Source: Cryptomeria japonica
Lineage: Eukaryota > Streptophyta > Pinopsida > Cupressales > Cupressaceae
Reading direction: 5' to 3'
Assembly (NCBI RefSeq): GCF_030272615.1
Contig: NC_081410.1
Coordinates: forward strand, 571,103,152 to 571,163,151
DNA: 60,000 nucleotides
This document shows positions 10,760 through 22,100 of this stretch, piece after piece. Below the pieces are notes generated by a model. It had not been told where the DNA came from. It ran no database searches and worked only from the letters and a program-made list of their open reading frames with translations. The first letter of the stretch is position 1, and each line of letters begins with the position of its first letter. The position numbers and the translations under genes are program-made.

Positions 10760-13580
10760 TTCACTGAAAATGGTAGCAGATGTTGGCATTGGAAGTGCAA
10801 GATGGTGGTGAAGGTCTCCATCACTTCTCTTCATGGCATATTTGGTGGACACAAATTTGCAATGATGATGATTCGACTAAAGACTTTAATGTGGCAATTC
10901 CACTTGCTAGATTGGATGCATTCATCAAGGGGGAATCGTTGGTTGAAGGTTTTCAAACCAAGTTTGTCTGAAAGAGGCATACTAAATATGATAATAATTG
11001 TATGCATGACAACCATACGACAAAGATGTATAGTCGGTTAGTAGTCACATTCTTTGGTATGCTTTGTCTATGTTTAATGACATATCGACTCTTGCTGAAA
11101 ATATGATAGTTTTTATGTTTAAGGTATTGGTGTTCTTACGGACCAAAAGACAATAGGAATAAGCCACTGCCTCCAAAGTGGAATCATGTGTATCAGAAAA
11201 AATGAGGTTGTACATGCCATTTTATTGTCAAGGTGTTATATGGTAGGGCAGAAGTGGCCATCTTGATATACAAGAAACTGTTGCATGCAGACGACAATGG
11301 TGCATTTTGTCATGGTGTGCATGATACCAGCAACGAGTTTCTCTCACAATTTGCACCAAATATATCCAACGAATGCAAAGCATATATAGAGAGCTTGTTG
11401 GCGATGGATGTCAGTGTCAATGCTATAATAGATAGACATCTTGATGATCCTATTTTTTGTAGCATATTGAGAAAGAGAGATTAATTTCTAACATGAAAGG
11501 ACATTATGAACATGGTGGCAAGGGTTTGCTCCATTCCATCACGAAAGCATGCGAACAATGCCACAAGCATCTTAAAATGGAAAAAAACAAGATGAGGGTA
11601 ATTTCTTTTTTCTTGGCCAGCATCTAGGAAGTCCCAACACACCTTTCATTATTGGAATACAAATGCCTTGGATGCTCGACATGATGGTTTGACACTTACA
11701 TGAGTCAATCATCTTGATGGATTCCAAGTTTGCAATGAATAAATATGGGGCAAGTCTCCTTAAAGTCCTTGGAATGAGTCTTCCTCATATTTTGAAGTTA
11801 CCCATTTCATTTAATTGTAGATGGAAAAAATTATTGCATTCATTGCTAAAAATAGGACCAATTGTATTCGTTGCTCATGTTTGAGGAGAAGCAATCAGAG
11901 GTGCCCGTTGCATGGGTAGTGACATCGAGGAACAATACCGAGGATCTTAAGGTGTGGTTGGCTGAGTTGCAAACGTGAGAAAAGGAAAAGAGGCTTGATT
12001 GGAGGATCAATGTGTTCATCAAAGATGATGTGAGTGCAGAGATTCAACCAATACAATAAGTGCATGATATGTTGCTCTACCATTTTTTGTATATTGATTA
12101 GGCACCATTAATCATTGACTTTGAAACAAGTCCATTTTTCAATGTCGTGTGATACTTTGTATCTGGCACGTGCAGAGAGCATGGTTGAAGAATGTCTAAA
12201 AGTATGCGACAAAGGAAATACTAATGGAAATTTTTTGTCGTTTAGGGAAGATAATGATGACAATGCATGGAAGTGAAGAGTGCACTACTTAGCAAGTGCA
12301 CAATTTCTTTGTTGAATTCATTGGTCAACAAGGTTTTCTAGAGTACTTCCACAGCACATGGTGTCGAGATGGGCGTATTGGTGAGTTTTGCATTACCTTA
12401 GATTTTCCGTCCCTGACTTGTTAACTCTTTCATTGTGACAGATGTCGCATTCATTTGTTCGTTGACATCTTCCTTTTTTTTTGTCTTGTGGGTAGCAATG
12501 TAGGTGAAAAACTTCAGAAATTTCCCTCATGCTAACTAGGACACAAATAATGCCATCGAATCATACCATGGAAATTTGAAGGTGTTGCACCTAAGAGACA
12601 ATAAGAAGATGTGCACAAGGAGGATGGACAATCTATATCACAAGCTTGCCTATAAAGTGGAATGATTCTATAAGAAAAAGTGATTGTTGCAACATTATGG
12701 ATTAATTAGAAAATATAGGTAGTCACATTTGTGAACTAGCATGGAGAGGGCAAAGGAAATTCCCGATGCTGATTTTGTTCCAAATGAAATGAATCCTGGT
12801 TCATACTAAGTGAAAAGTCAGTCCTCTTGCAATCGGTATGTGGTTACGAAATGCGTTGATCACTTTCTACATATGTCACTATCCATGGAGTTTGGATGGA
12901 AACACATACACACATGCTTTGAAGGTTGTTGTAATGGCCGACAACTCATTTAATGATTCACATCTCTTGGGTAAGTCGATGTCAAGTGCAACTCAACTTG
13001 TTTAGTTTATCAATGTTTATGTATGGTGACTTAAAATATCTGCACTTCACTCTAAGATATTGTTTCATGCAAAACCTATTGCTATGTCACCTCCAATATC
13101 TAATAACATTAATGAAAAACCAATACCTCTATCGGTTGTCAATACCATTTCTAGTGCAGAAGCATATATAGAGGATGTTGACATCATGACGTGGAATGAA
13201 GGAAGCATAAAGTTTAAGATGGTGTCATAAACAATGCCAAAGTCACGTGAAAAAATAATGGAATTTGTAGGTTGTGTGGAGAGATCCATGGTTGATCTTG
13301 ACAATTCTAGTGCCATGGCATTTGATTTTAGTCCCCATATCAATCCAGCCACTACAAGCACTATTTGAATGCAACCTTGGTTTAATACAAGTAGGGATTG
13401 TGGTCGTACTTGGAGGCAACCTAGGCAGAATATGAGTAGTGAGATATTTGATGATGTTATGCACCTTGAGGCCTTTGAGCTCCCCTCAAAGACTACTAGG
13501 AGGTAGAAGGACAAGAGGATATTTGACAAAGCACCAGAAACGCACGTCCTTGCCACAGGCTCTGTTGTATCTAATACAGG
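10760..13580 (+). pseudogene. MULE-type transposase with SWIM-like zinc finger, degenerate
   Basis: Pieces in all three plus-strand frames line up in the order expected for a plant Mutator-like (MULE) transposase. Around 10,787-10,990 lie HHFSSWHIWWTQICN and KDFNVAIPLARLDAFIKGES. At 11,246-11,484 lies a segment with CHGVHD and AIIDRHLDD. From 11,883 lies the catalytic-domain region with VPVAWVVTS and FIKDDVSAEI. CIWHVQRAWLKNV is at 12,158-12,196. Near 12,540-12,790 come NAIESYHGNLK and IPDADFVPNEMNPGSY. A SWIM-like CHYPWSLDGNT lies near 12,874, with the first Cys of the CxC pair apparently lost. Many stops and frameshifts make it inactive. Such enzymes cut and paste DNA between terminal inverted repeats. 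I could not define those repeats. Similarity seems to fade into a basic tail near 13,500. Confidence 0.85.
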
Positions 13581-13582
13581 TT

Positions 13583-13817
13583 GGTACACAATTGTGTCAT
13601 GTTTAAGTGGTTTCCAAACATGTCAATAATCTGTCATGTTGAAGATAAAAAAGCTCAATAATGTACCATGTTTAATACAATAATAGTCAATAATCTGCCA
13701 CAAAATGGTTAATAATCTGCCACAAAATGGTCAATAATCTGCCATGTGTAAGACCAAATGGTCAATACAAGATGGTACACAAGTGTGTCACGTTTAAGTG
13801 GTTTCCAAACATGTTAA
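13583..13817. repeat. Duplicated 44-bp segment flanking a 22-bp triplet repeat
   Basis: Two copies of a segment beginning ggtacacaa and containing gtttaagtggtttccaaaca lie at 13,583-13,626 and 13,774-13,816. Between them tcaataatctgccacaaaat and close variants occur in tandem three times (about 13,689-13,752). This sits just after the end of the transposase relic and may be part of its decayed terminal region. Confidence 0.75.
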
Positions 13818-16217
13818 TGGTGAGCATTCTTACTTAGTAGTTATGTTTCAAAATTGGTGAAAGTAGACCACAGACAAGTGTTACAATGTTCACTACACCA
13901 TCAACATCTGGGCAGATGAGTCCTCATCAATGATTGGCTTTTGACTTTTCTCAATCCAGACAAGGATCACAGAATGTCCCTCGCTAACAAAACATTGGTA
14001 TTATTGGTTCAGATTTGGATATGCATTATTTATGTATACCTTCCATATCTACGAATGGCTACATGATGTTTTCCTATTTGTGTGAACAACTAAGATGTGC
14101 TATAAAGGTCACTCAGTACATTTTTTTGCAATGAATAACACGTCACGTTATGTTCCTTTGACGATGAAACAATTTTGTTTCTCTTTGCATGGGAGGTGGT
14201 GATCGCTATTCTATCTGTATCGTATTTTTAAACCATGTGTCTGTCATTACCTTCAAACTACATTTTTCTTAGCTCCATATTTATCTTTTTATCTTTCAAC
14301 ATGTTTAGTAATAAGGACTAGATTTGTTTGTTGTAATATTGTTGTAATGCTTTGTATTATTGTCCCCAATGCTTTAACACACCATATCTTTCTCAGCAGG
14401 TGCCATTTCAGATATTTGTTCGACTCTTACAAAGTAATGACAAATACGTACACCAACAACAATAGGAGGAGGTTGTAATTTTGATTCTCCCACTTCATTT
14501 TTTGTTATTGTGCCTTTATGTATCACATTTATTGAATGTTATGGTTAAATAAGAAAGACTATTATTGTATGAATATGTCTTACAATTATTGAATGGTTTG
14601 GTTAAATAACTAGTGCTTATTGTAGGAATATTTGTTGCATTTATTGAATGTCATTATGAAATAACAAGCACTCATGTTGGAAGAATGTGCAGGTTACACG
14701 AAGACATGGAAGAGCGTAGTGAAGTGGCTGCATGACTAAGGATGCATGCTTGCCTTAGCATTAGATGGCAGGTCGACATGCACGGAGATGACAATGGCCA
14801 TACTTACTATACTGTCCACATATCAGACCTCTTCTTTTTGTTTCATCTTTGGAGATGGAGAGAAATATATAGGTTGCTATGGCCCATTTTTAGACCCTTT
14901 GTCAACCAGTCTATGGCTCTCTCAAGGGTGCACATAATGTGCACCATCAGTTGAGATTCAAATCCACAGAGGGGAAGGGTTTGAGTGCCACACCCGAATG
15001 ATGATGTTGCTACTGCCAGTGCCCTTTTGGTGGTTCTGGATTATATGCACCTCTTCACAGGACAAAATAGTCCCCGTCCATCGATGAGGTTTAGAAGGAT
15101 TGAAAGAAGATTATCATCACGGATGAGGTCTCTCACATAAAATTGTATTATCTTTCTTGGTTGTATGACTATGGTTTTTAATAAAACTATTGAAATTTAT
15201 GTTTATAGAGGGACATGATGGTATATTTTCATGGACAAAATTTATATTTTGGGTATTTTCTTATAGTTTTTGTGAATGTATTTATTTATAGTGAGAGTGG
15301 TCTATTTTTATTTTGTTTTCTTGCATGTGCAACCTACATGTCAAATGTCAATGTATCTTGTATTATTAATATAATATTAAAAATCACTCCATGTATATCA
15401 AAAATAACATCAATAGAGAGACCACACCACTAGTCCCTATATTGCATACATCAGAGTAACACTACACGCTATATTACATACAAAACACTAGCAAGATACG
15501 TTAAATTACATAAATCACAATAACGCGACATGTTATATTATTTCTTTCTATCTTTCCTTTACAACATGTTATAATGAGAATTTTGATGAGGTGTGGTGTC
15601 ATTAAAAAACTCGATGTGACATTGATATCCTTGAAATAAGATTTTATGTATGTGATAAAATGCCATTGCTAATGCATATCAATTGATAAAAATGAGGATT
15701 GCCCCATTCTTAAAAATTTGAATGCTCATTGACTTACAAATTACGTTCATTGTAGCCATAACAAAACTCATTGAAAAGGGCAGATGTTACATGTATGAAT
15801 CTATAAGACCATGAATTCTTCTCGGTAGGATATTGGGTTTCAGACAAAAGAACATTAAACTCATACACAGAGAAGGAAATGTTAATTAAATATAGAAGTA
15901 ATAATGATTTTCTTATACCATTGATATTGCAACAACAATTAAGTGTAAAAACAATTCAATTTATCAATAGAATGATCAATTAACTCATACGCATTATGTT
16001 ACATTTATTCATACACATTATGTTACTATGTTATTGACAAAATTTAGTTCATTTGCTACAAATGAAACCCATCAAAACACATCCTTGCTAATAGCATTGT
16101 ACCCTCCTTGTTAGTCATTCATTCCTTGCTGCTTGAGAAGTCACTGTCTAGTGTAGTAGGCCTGCAAGGAAGGGAGACAAAATGGAAAGAACAAAGACTA
16201 CTCATCTTCTTCTTCCT
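13818..16217. other. AT-rich spacer, no recognisable gene
   Basis: Short open frames such as those near 14,740-14,950 show no domain I recognise and no continuity across stops. No RNA gene is visible. The stretch probably contains the right flank of the decayed MULE. Confidence 0.5.
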
Positions 16218-17935
16218 CTAAGACTTGTTGGAGGATAGCATTGTACTTGTTGTACCACTGCTCCATCTTGTCAATTGGCTATTCAATTTTTTTAGGCCTT
16301 CCAGCCTATTCATAGCTATCCTAGTCGCCTGTGGTAGTACCCCTTCTGCTTCCACAACAAACTTGTAGTACAACTCCTCAACATCCATGATTCTATCCAA
16401 AACTATATTGTATGAGGCCTCTTGGTCGGGGTCTTGTTCCAAGGCTTCTAGAACCCCTAAAATAACCTTTTCAAATTCTGCACACCAAGAGACCAATTCT
16501 TTAATGTGTTGCATGGGTATCAAAATTGAAGGGATATCCCATCGCTGTAGTCCTTTGAAAGATTCAAATCTCAATGATAGCCAGAAGAACCTCCTTTAGC
16601 TGTTGCTCCTTAAGAATCCAAGTAGCTTTAACAGGAAAAGTGAATTAAAGAATGTAAAATAAATCAATGTTAATTTTTGCTATGGAGGAATAACTAAGAT
16701 GGACCTCCTCTAATCTATCCATGACTTTGCCAGATACCGACAAAATTGTATCTCTCCTGATTTCAAAATATGTCATGGAGGCTTCTTCCTTAGCCTCCTC
16801 AAGGTTTTTAGTATCCGTTTCCAATTCCTCGGGCCTTATTCCCCTCGGGGTCCCACCCTCTGCTTTATTCAATTTCTCCTTTAGTTTACAATTCTCAATG
16901 AATAACAAATTACAATCATGATCCTGCTTGGCCAAAGTATCCCTCAAAGCAATATGTTTTGTTTCTAGGTCCTAGACTAGCAAATGAGCAAATTATGTTG
17001 CAGGGGAAGTCAAAGAAACAACCTCTCCTGCTGTAGTGTCACTGTCTATCATTAGGATTTCTTCTCCCTGCTACTTCTCTAGCGCAAAAAGAACTATTGG
17101 ACTATTTACACTTGATCCACTAGCCCAAACTGAAAATGCTTTGATATTTACATTTACTTCGGACCCGTAGTTTTCATATTCTTTCACATACCTTTGGTCA
17201 TTTCGCCTAACAACTTGGTCAAACAAAAGTAGTTTTATGTGATTCCGTCCAAGAACTAGAATCATGCCACTACTGGCCACCATTTCTCCAGCTTCCTCGA
17301 GGGTGCATTGAATGTTATTGGGGTCAATATTCACTTCTTCCCCTAAAGCCGCATTTATTAGTTTTTCTTTAAGCCAAAAAGACAAACTCCAAGGAATTCA
17401 CAAAATTGTCATTTGACATGAATTCCCTTGCAACAGCCACCCTTTCATCATCCACTTCCTCAACCGGAATAACACTTGGGACCAGAGCTCTATCATTTTC
17501 ATCCAATTTCTTGGTAGGTGCCTCTTCATGGAAAACATCCTTTGGATGGGAAGGAGGGGGCTCATTTGGATCATCGGTCTCAGGGATATCAACAAAATCT
17601 GAGATCCTAGTTTTACCTTTCTCCACCTTTCTAATCTCTCCCACCACCAGTCCTTTACCCTTGGTGGTTGAACTTGAAGCCTTTGGCAGCCCCTCTCCTT
17701 TGATGATAGGATGTTCCTCTAGATTTTGTCCCTATTGTCCCACCATCGACCCTTTACCCTTAGCTATTGTCTTTGAAGACTCAGGTTGCACCTCTTCCTT
17801 GATGACCACCCCCTTCTTGGAAAATATGGGGATGTTTGCAATAGGACACTCTTCAAATTTTTTCCCTTTTTCTTTGGTTTCTCTCCTTTCGATTTCATCT
17901 TCGATGATATTATCTGTAGACTAGAGAAGGATAAT
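16218..17935 (-). pseudogene. Broken minus-strand coding region, unknown, partly coiled coil
   Basis: On the minus strand from about 17,935 an acidic, Lys/Glu/Pro-rich segment contains a repeated theme (KGKGSMVGQ and KGKGLVVGE). It continues, after an apparent frameshift near 17,385, into FWLKEKLINAALGEEV and LVLGRNHIKLLLFDQVVRR. A further part in the same frame (to 16,645, with three stops) is rich in Glu/Lys heptads such as EENCKLKEKL-like strings. A last part in another frame (16,574-16,218) includes EALEQDPDQEASYN. The consistent amino-acid style on one strand argues for a real but dead gene. It may belong to a transposon or a host gene with introns; I do not recognise the family. Confidence 0.5.
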
Positions 17936-18117
17936 CATCCTTGCAATATCAGATTAGAACTCTATTCCGAGTAGCCCTCTGTAGTTCTTATCTTCTTCCA
18001 TCCTCTCCCTTTCAATTTTCTTTAGACAACTTCCCTAGGTAGAGAATTCCTCAACAAATCTTCAATCTCATAGAATTGATGATGATAGTTCCTATCCTTG
18101 AACTTATTTAGCCTTCA

Positions 18118-19536
18118 TGTTGGCATTGCATGAAGATTGCATTGATGAAGTATAGTGTTGTCATTGATGTCAATAGCAACTGGTAATGGAGTTGTATTGC
18201 AACCGGTAGTGATGCAGTAATGCAACCAATAGTAAAGAAGCGAAGGCAACTGGTATTGTTATTCAAGAAGAGTGATCAACCAGTGACCGTAACTAGTTGA
18301 TACGCCGAACCCTAACTGATGGAGCTTGGAGAATCGGTTGTGATGATCTATGATCGAATGATGATTGGAGATGAAGATGCCACGTAAGCATGATGCATGT
18401 AATGAGTTTCAAAGCTGTTTTGATGTGCGAAGATAATATTTTATCTTGGGAATCATTAAATGTATACCATTAACTGGAAAATGCGTGATGAGCTATGAGA
18501 TCCAATGTGTCATGATCCAGGAGTAGTTGAAGTTGTCTAGAACAATATTTAGTTGATTGCTATGTAATATGATGGTTATGATTGAACTGATATGTTTGTA
18601 ATCTCTATGAGATATGTAGGTTTTGTTCTTTGTTACTGACCTATTCTATTTGTATTTAAGGTCAATGAGTTGTTTATAATTATGTTGGAAAACTTGGTTA
18701 AGTGTGGTACTATGATGGTTGCCAAACCAGAAGGAGTGTCTGTAGAATGTTGTGAAAGAAGATATGAGCATAAAAGGATTTGACTAAGCAAGATATTGCT
18801 ATTACTAGATCAACAAAGACCCTGTTATTCTCTAACCATTACAACAATTAAATACCTTAACTGGGTAAGCTTTAACAGGCTTGGTGTTGTTTAAATCCTC
18901 TAACTAGGTGATCCATTAGCTTGGATTTCAAATCCTCTACCGAGGTTACCTCTAACAGGGTATTGCCTTTAACAGGGTATTGTAGTCAATCCCTTAAGTG
19001 GGTGGTCCCTAACCAGATCTGTTCTTAACAACACATTATTGTATAAGCTTCTAACAAGGCTTGGCTCCTAACAGGGTGAACTTCAGAAGAGTTCAAAATA
19101 CTTGTGGGTATTCATCCCACTATGGTTTTTCCCATTTGGGTTTCCACGTAAAAATTCATTGTGTCAAGTGGTGAATGATTTTGTGGATGTGTTTTGATAT
19201 GGTTGATATGATTAACTGGTAAAGACACTTAGATATGTTTAGATGACTAGAAGTGATCTGAAATGAGCTATTTCTAATGTTAGTAAAGTGGTTTAATGTT
19301 TTGGTTAAATGGTATGTGAGTTTTAGATCTATTGCATTGTATCATTGATGTTTTGGTCAACCAGTAAAGTTTAATAGTGCAGTTGCAGTTTTTGATATAG
19401 TGACTAAACCGGTTAGTTTAGCAAGTTGTTTTTGAGTTGGGATTAAGTTTGGTGAAATTTTAGTTTGTTTTCTATCTATTGATTCACCCCCCCTCTCAGT
19501 AGTTGACTGTATTATTATAGTTTCATCATATTATCA
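18118..19536 (+). repeat. 5' LTR of Copia A
   Basis: It starts tgttggcattgcatgaag and ends ttatca directly before the primer binding site, about 1,419 bp. A TATA-like tatttaag lies at 18,653. Near the 3' end it has the common plant Copia LTR string with ggtttttcccatttgggttt (about 19,123) and a C-rich tract (attcacccccc, about 19,482). The first 680 bp align with the truncated 3' LTR. Confidence 0.88.
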
Positions 19537-19538
19537 AT

Positions 19539-19550
19539 TGGTATTAGATC
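19539..19550 (+). promoter_or_regulatory. Primer binding site of Copia A (initiator tRNA-Met type)
   Basis: The string tggtattagatc differs at two positions from TGGTATCAGAGC, the usual plant Copia site complementary to the 3' end of initiator tRNA-Met. It lies 2 nt after the LTR end. The mismatches fit an old copy. Confidence 0.8.
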
Positions 19551-19605
19551 ATTTTAGGTCCTCTTGTGTTTAAGCCTAATAGCTTGAGGAAAAGATCAGG
19601 AGAAC

Positions 19606-20487
19606 ATGATGAAGAAAGAAGGTTTGAAGTTAAATAGGGAAAGCTACAGAATCTAGAGTGATAGGATGAAGATCTTAATCTAGAGCTTAGGAAGTTAATA
19701 TTTGGAACAAGTTGTTACTATATATAACTTGCCTAGTAGGATTCTGTCAGATGATCAAAAGAAGAAGCAACAGGAGAACAATCAAGCATTGGAGGCCATT
19801 ACCATTTCCTTGTCCAATTTAGGTTATGTTGATGTTCATGGATTGGAGACTGCTTATGAAGTATGGAAGAAACTGGAAGATATCTATAGTGGTGATGAGC
19901 ATGTTAAGATTGCCAAAGAAGAGAGTCTGAGAGGTAAATTTGATGATATGCGGATGGCTAAAGGAGAAAACATTCAACAGTATGGTCAGAGGATCAAGGA
20001 GATAGTAAAAGAGATCAAAAGTGCTAGAAGTATAGTGGAGGATACCACAGTCATTAGCAAGTTGTTGAGAACCCTTCTACCGGTCTACGCTATCCGAGTT
20101 GCAGCCATTCAGCAACTCAAGTTTTTTGATAAAACAAAGGTAACTCTTGAGTCCATCATTGGTAAATTAAATGAATTTGAATTAAATGGTTTTGATGAAA
20201 GTGTTTAGAGATCAAAATCTGCATTTAGAGCCCCAGTTTCAACCCCACCGGTAAGGAAAAGCAGATAAGTGAGTCACAGTCATGAGTCTAGATTCAACAA
20301 TGAGGTAGATGATGAAGAAAGTCTAATTGAGCTTGAAGCATTGCTGGCCAAGAGGTTACCCAGAGGTACTGGTAAGTACAAAGATAAATTACCTTTGAAG
20401 TGTTTTATATGTAATCGGATTGGACATATTGCTACTAACTATCTTAATGGAGATGACGAGCAAAAACATGAGAAGTATAAGAAGTAA
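19606..20487 (+). pseudogene. Copia A Gag, broken
   Basis: One frame from ATG 19606, with several stops, encodes a Copia Gag. It shows the UBN2-like capsid region (ETAYEVWKKLEDIYSG, LRGKFDDMRM and later ESIIGKLNEFEL) and then a zinc knuckle CFICNRIGHIATNY near 20,401. The last Cys of the CX2CX4HX4C knuckle is replaced by Tyr. Stops lie near 19,653-19,690, at 20,206 and around 20,266, and the frame closes at 20,485-20,487. Gag would form the virus-like particle that packages the element RNA. It cannot be made in full from this copy. Confidence 0.87.
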
Positions 20488-20790
20488 AAAGCAAAAGATA
20501 AAATAGATTGTCTCATTGCAGTGGATGGAAGAATTACAGCTGAGGAATCTGAGGAAGATGCAAATGAGGACATTGTCTTTGTTTCTATTAAAGAAGAGAC
20601 ATCAGATCAGAAGGCATTAGTCTCTTGTATGGATAGTTCTGATGACTGGATTATAGACAGTGGTTGTTCACACCACATGACCGGTCACCCGAGTAAGTTT
20701 CTTAGTTTGAGAGAGTTTAATGGAGGTTTTGTAAGATTTGGGAATGACTCACCTTGCATGGTGAAAGGAAAAAATGATCAATCTCTATGA
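20488..20790 (+). pseudogene. Copia A protease region
   Basis: Continuing in the Gag frame, WIIDSGCSHHMTGH at about 20,648 is the Copia retropepsin active site (Asp-Ser-Gly) with its usual His-His-Met follow-on. The frame ends at 20,790, and the homologous continuation (KISADDVY then VEGLKHNLLSVSQL) is in the next frame, so a frameshift lies close to 20,775-20,790. It is a self-processing aspartic protease in intact elements. Confidence 0.85.
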
Positions 20791-21823
20791 ATGGAAAAAT
20801 TAGTGCAGATGATGTCTACTAGGTTGAAGGACTGAAACACAATCTTTTGAGTGTTTCTCAACTCAATGACAAAGGTTACCCATTGGAATTCAAGAATGGA
20901 GTATGCAAGATTTATGGAAGCAAGGTGAGCTAATTGCAACCGACAAAAAAACTAGAGGTAACTTGTTTCATTTTAGCTCTAAAGTCAACAATTGTTTAAT
21001 TGCAAAAATAAAAGATAGTTGGCTTTGGCATTGGATATTCTGTCATATAATTTTTGATATTATTGTAAAAGTCAGTAAGTCCAAATCAGTAAGAGGTTTG
21101 CCACAGTTGGACAAACCAGTGAATGATTTGTGCAAGGAATGTCAGTTAGGGAAGATGACATCCTCAACCTTCAAGAGAAAATCTTTCTTAGCATAACATT
21201 TGCTATATTTGGTTCATACCAACCTTTGTGGACTAATGAGAACTAGGAATATTCAAGGTGATCAGTATTTCATGATTTTTACTGATGATTTCTCAAGGAT
21301 GATGTGGGCCACATTCTTGAAAGACAAGACAAAAGCATTTAGCAAGTTTAAGGCATTTAAAGGCTTAGTTGAAAATCAAAGCTGAAATAAGATAAAGTTC
21401 TTAAGAACTGATCAAGGTGGTGAATTTACTTCAGAGGAATTTATTAGGTACTATGAAGACAATGGAATTAAGAGGCAGTGTTATGCACCTAGGACACCAC
21501 AGCAGAATGGTATTGCAAAAAGGAATGATTGGTTAGTTGTTGGAGCTTCTAGGACTATGATATTTCAAGGAGGTGTAGCTAAGACATTCTGGAGAGAAGA
21601 TGTCAGCACAACTATTTACACAATGAACCAAATACTAGTTAAAAGAGGTAAGGATAAAACCCTTTATGAGTATTGGTATGGTAGATCACCTAATGTCAGT
21701 TACTTTAAGATTTTTGATAGCAGATGTTTTATCAAAAGAAGTGATTATGTTGGTAAGTTTGATGCCAAGAGCCATCAAGGCATATTTCTTGGTTATTCCA
21801 CCAAGCGAAAAGTTTACAAGTGA
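20791..21823 (+). pseudogene. Copia A integrase
   Basis: The second frame carries the zinc-binding region (a His pair in LWHWIFCHIIF, then CKECQLGKM). The catalytic core follows with FTDDFSRMMW and LRTDQGGEFTSEEF (catalytic Asp), then APRTPQQNGIAKRN with the catalytic-Glu region altered (AERKN expected). The tail has DAKSHQGIFLGYS near 21,760. Stops occur at 21,194, 21,383 and others. Integrase would insert the cDNA. It is clearly inactive here. Confidence 0.88.
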
Positions 21824-22100
21824 ACTACAACAACCCGACCAAGAAGATCATTGGAAGTGTTAATGTTCGAGTTAATGAGCTTCTTAAGAAATTAGGAGAA
21901 ACCAGTAAAGAGAAGGAAGAAGAAGAACCTTACACATTGTTTTTATAATTAGAATCAGTGAAGCCAAAAGTTGAAGAATAGAACCGAGAAGCCCCCCTGT
22001 TCAACTAGAACAGGGAGGTCCAGTAGAAGAAGAAGAACCTAGAAATCAAGATTGTGTCATTCCAAGGTATGTTAGACTCAACCTTAGCCCCATTCAGATT
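21824..22100 (+). pseudogene. Copia A integrase-RT linker, decayed
   Basis: This short Glu-rich region between the integrase tail and reverse transcriptase holds frame changes and stops. The sequence near 22,000 (aggtccagtagaagaagaag) encodes the acidic linker typical of this position. No separate gene is present. Confidence 0.6.

Noticed and set aside
13065-13589. 174-codon minus-strand frame
   Set aside because: It is antisense to the C-terminal part of the MULE relic, is composed of hydrophobic filler and shows no domain.
10483-16000. Functional DNA transposon
   Set aside because: The transposase needs many frame corrections and no terminal inverted repeats with target duplications could be found.
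17406-17924. 172-codon plus-strand frame rich in Ser
   Set aside because: It is the antisense of the acidic minus-strand coding relic, which keeps a repeated motif and continues into further segments. The plus-strand product looks like mirror composition.
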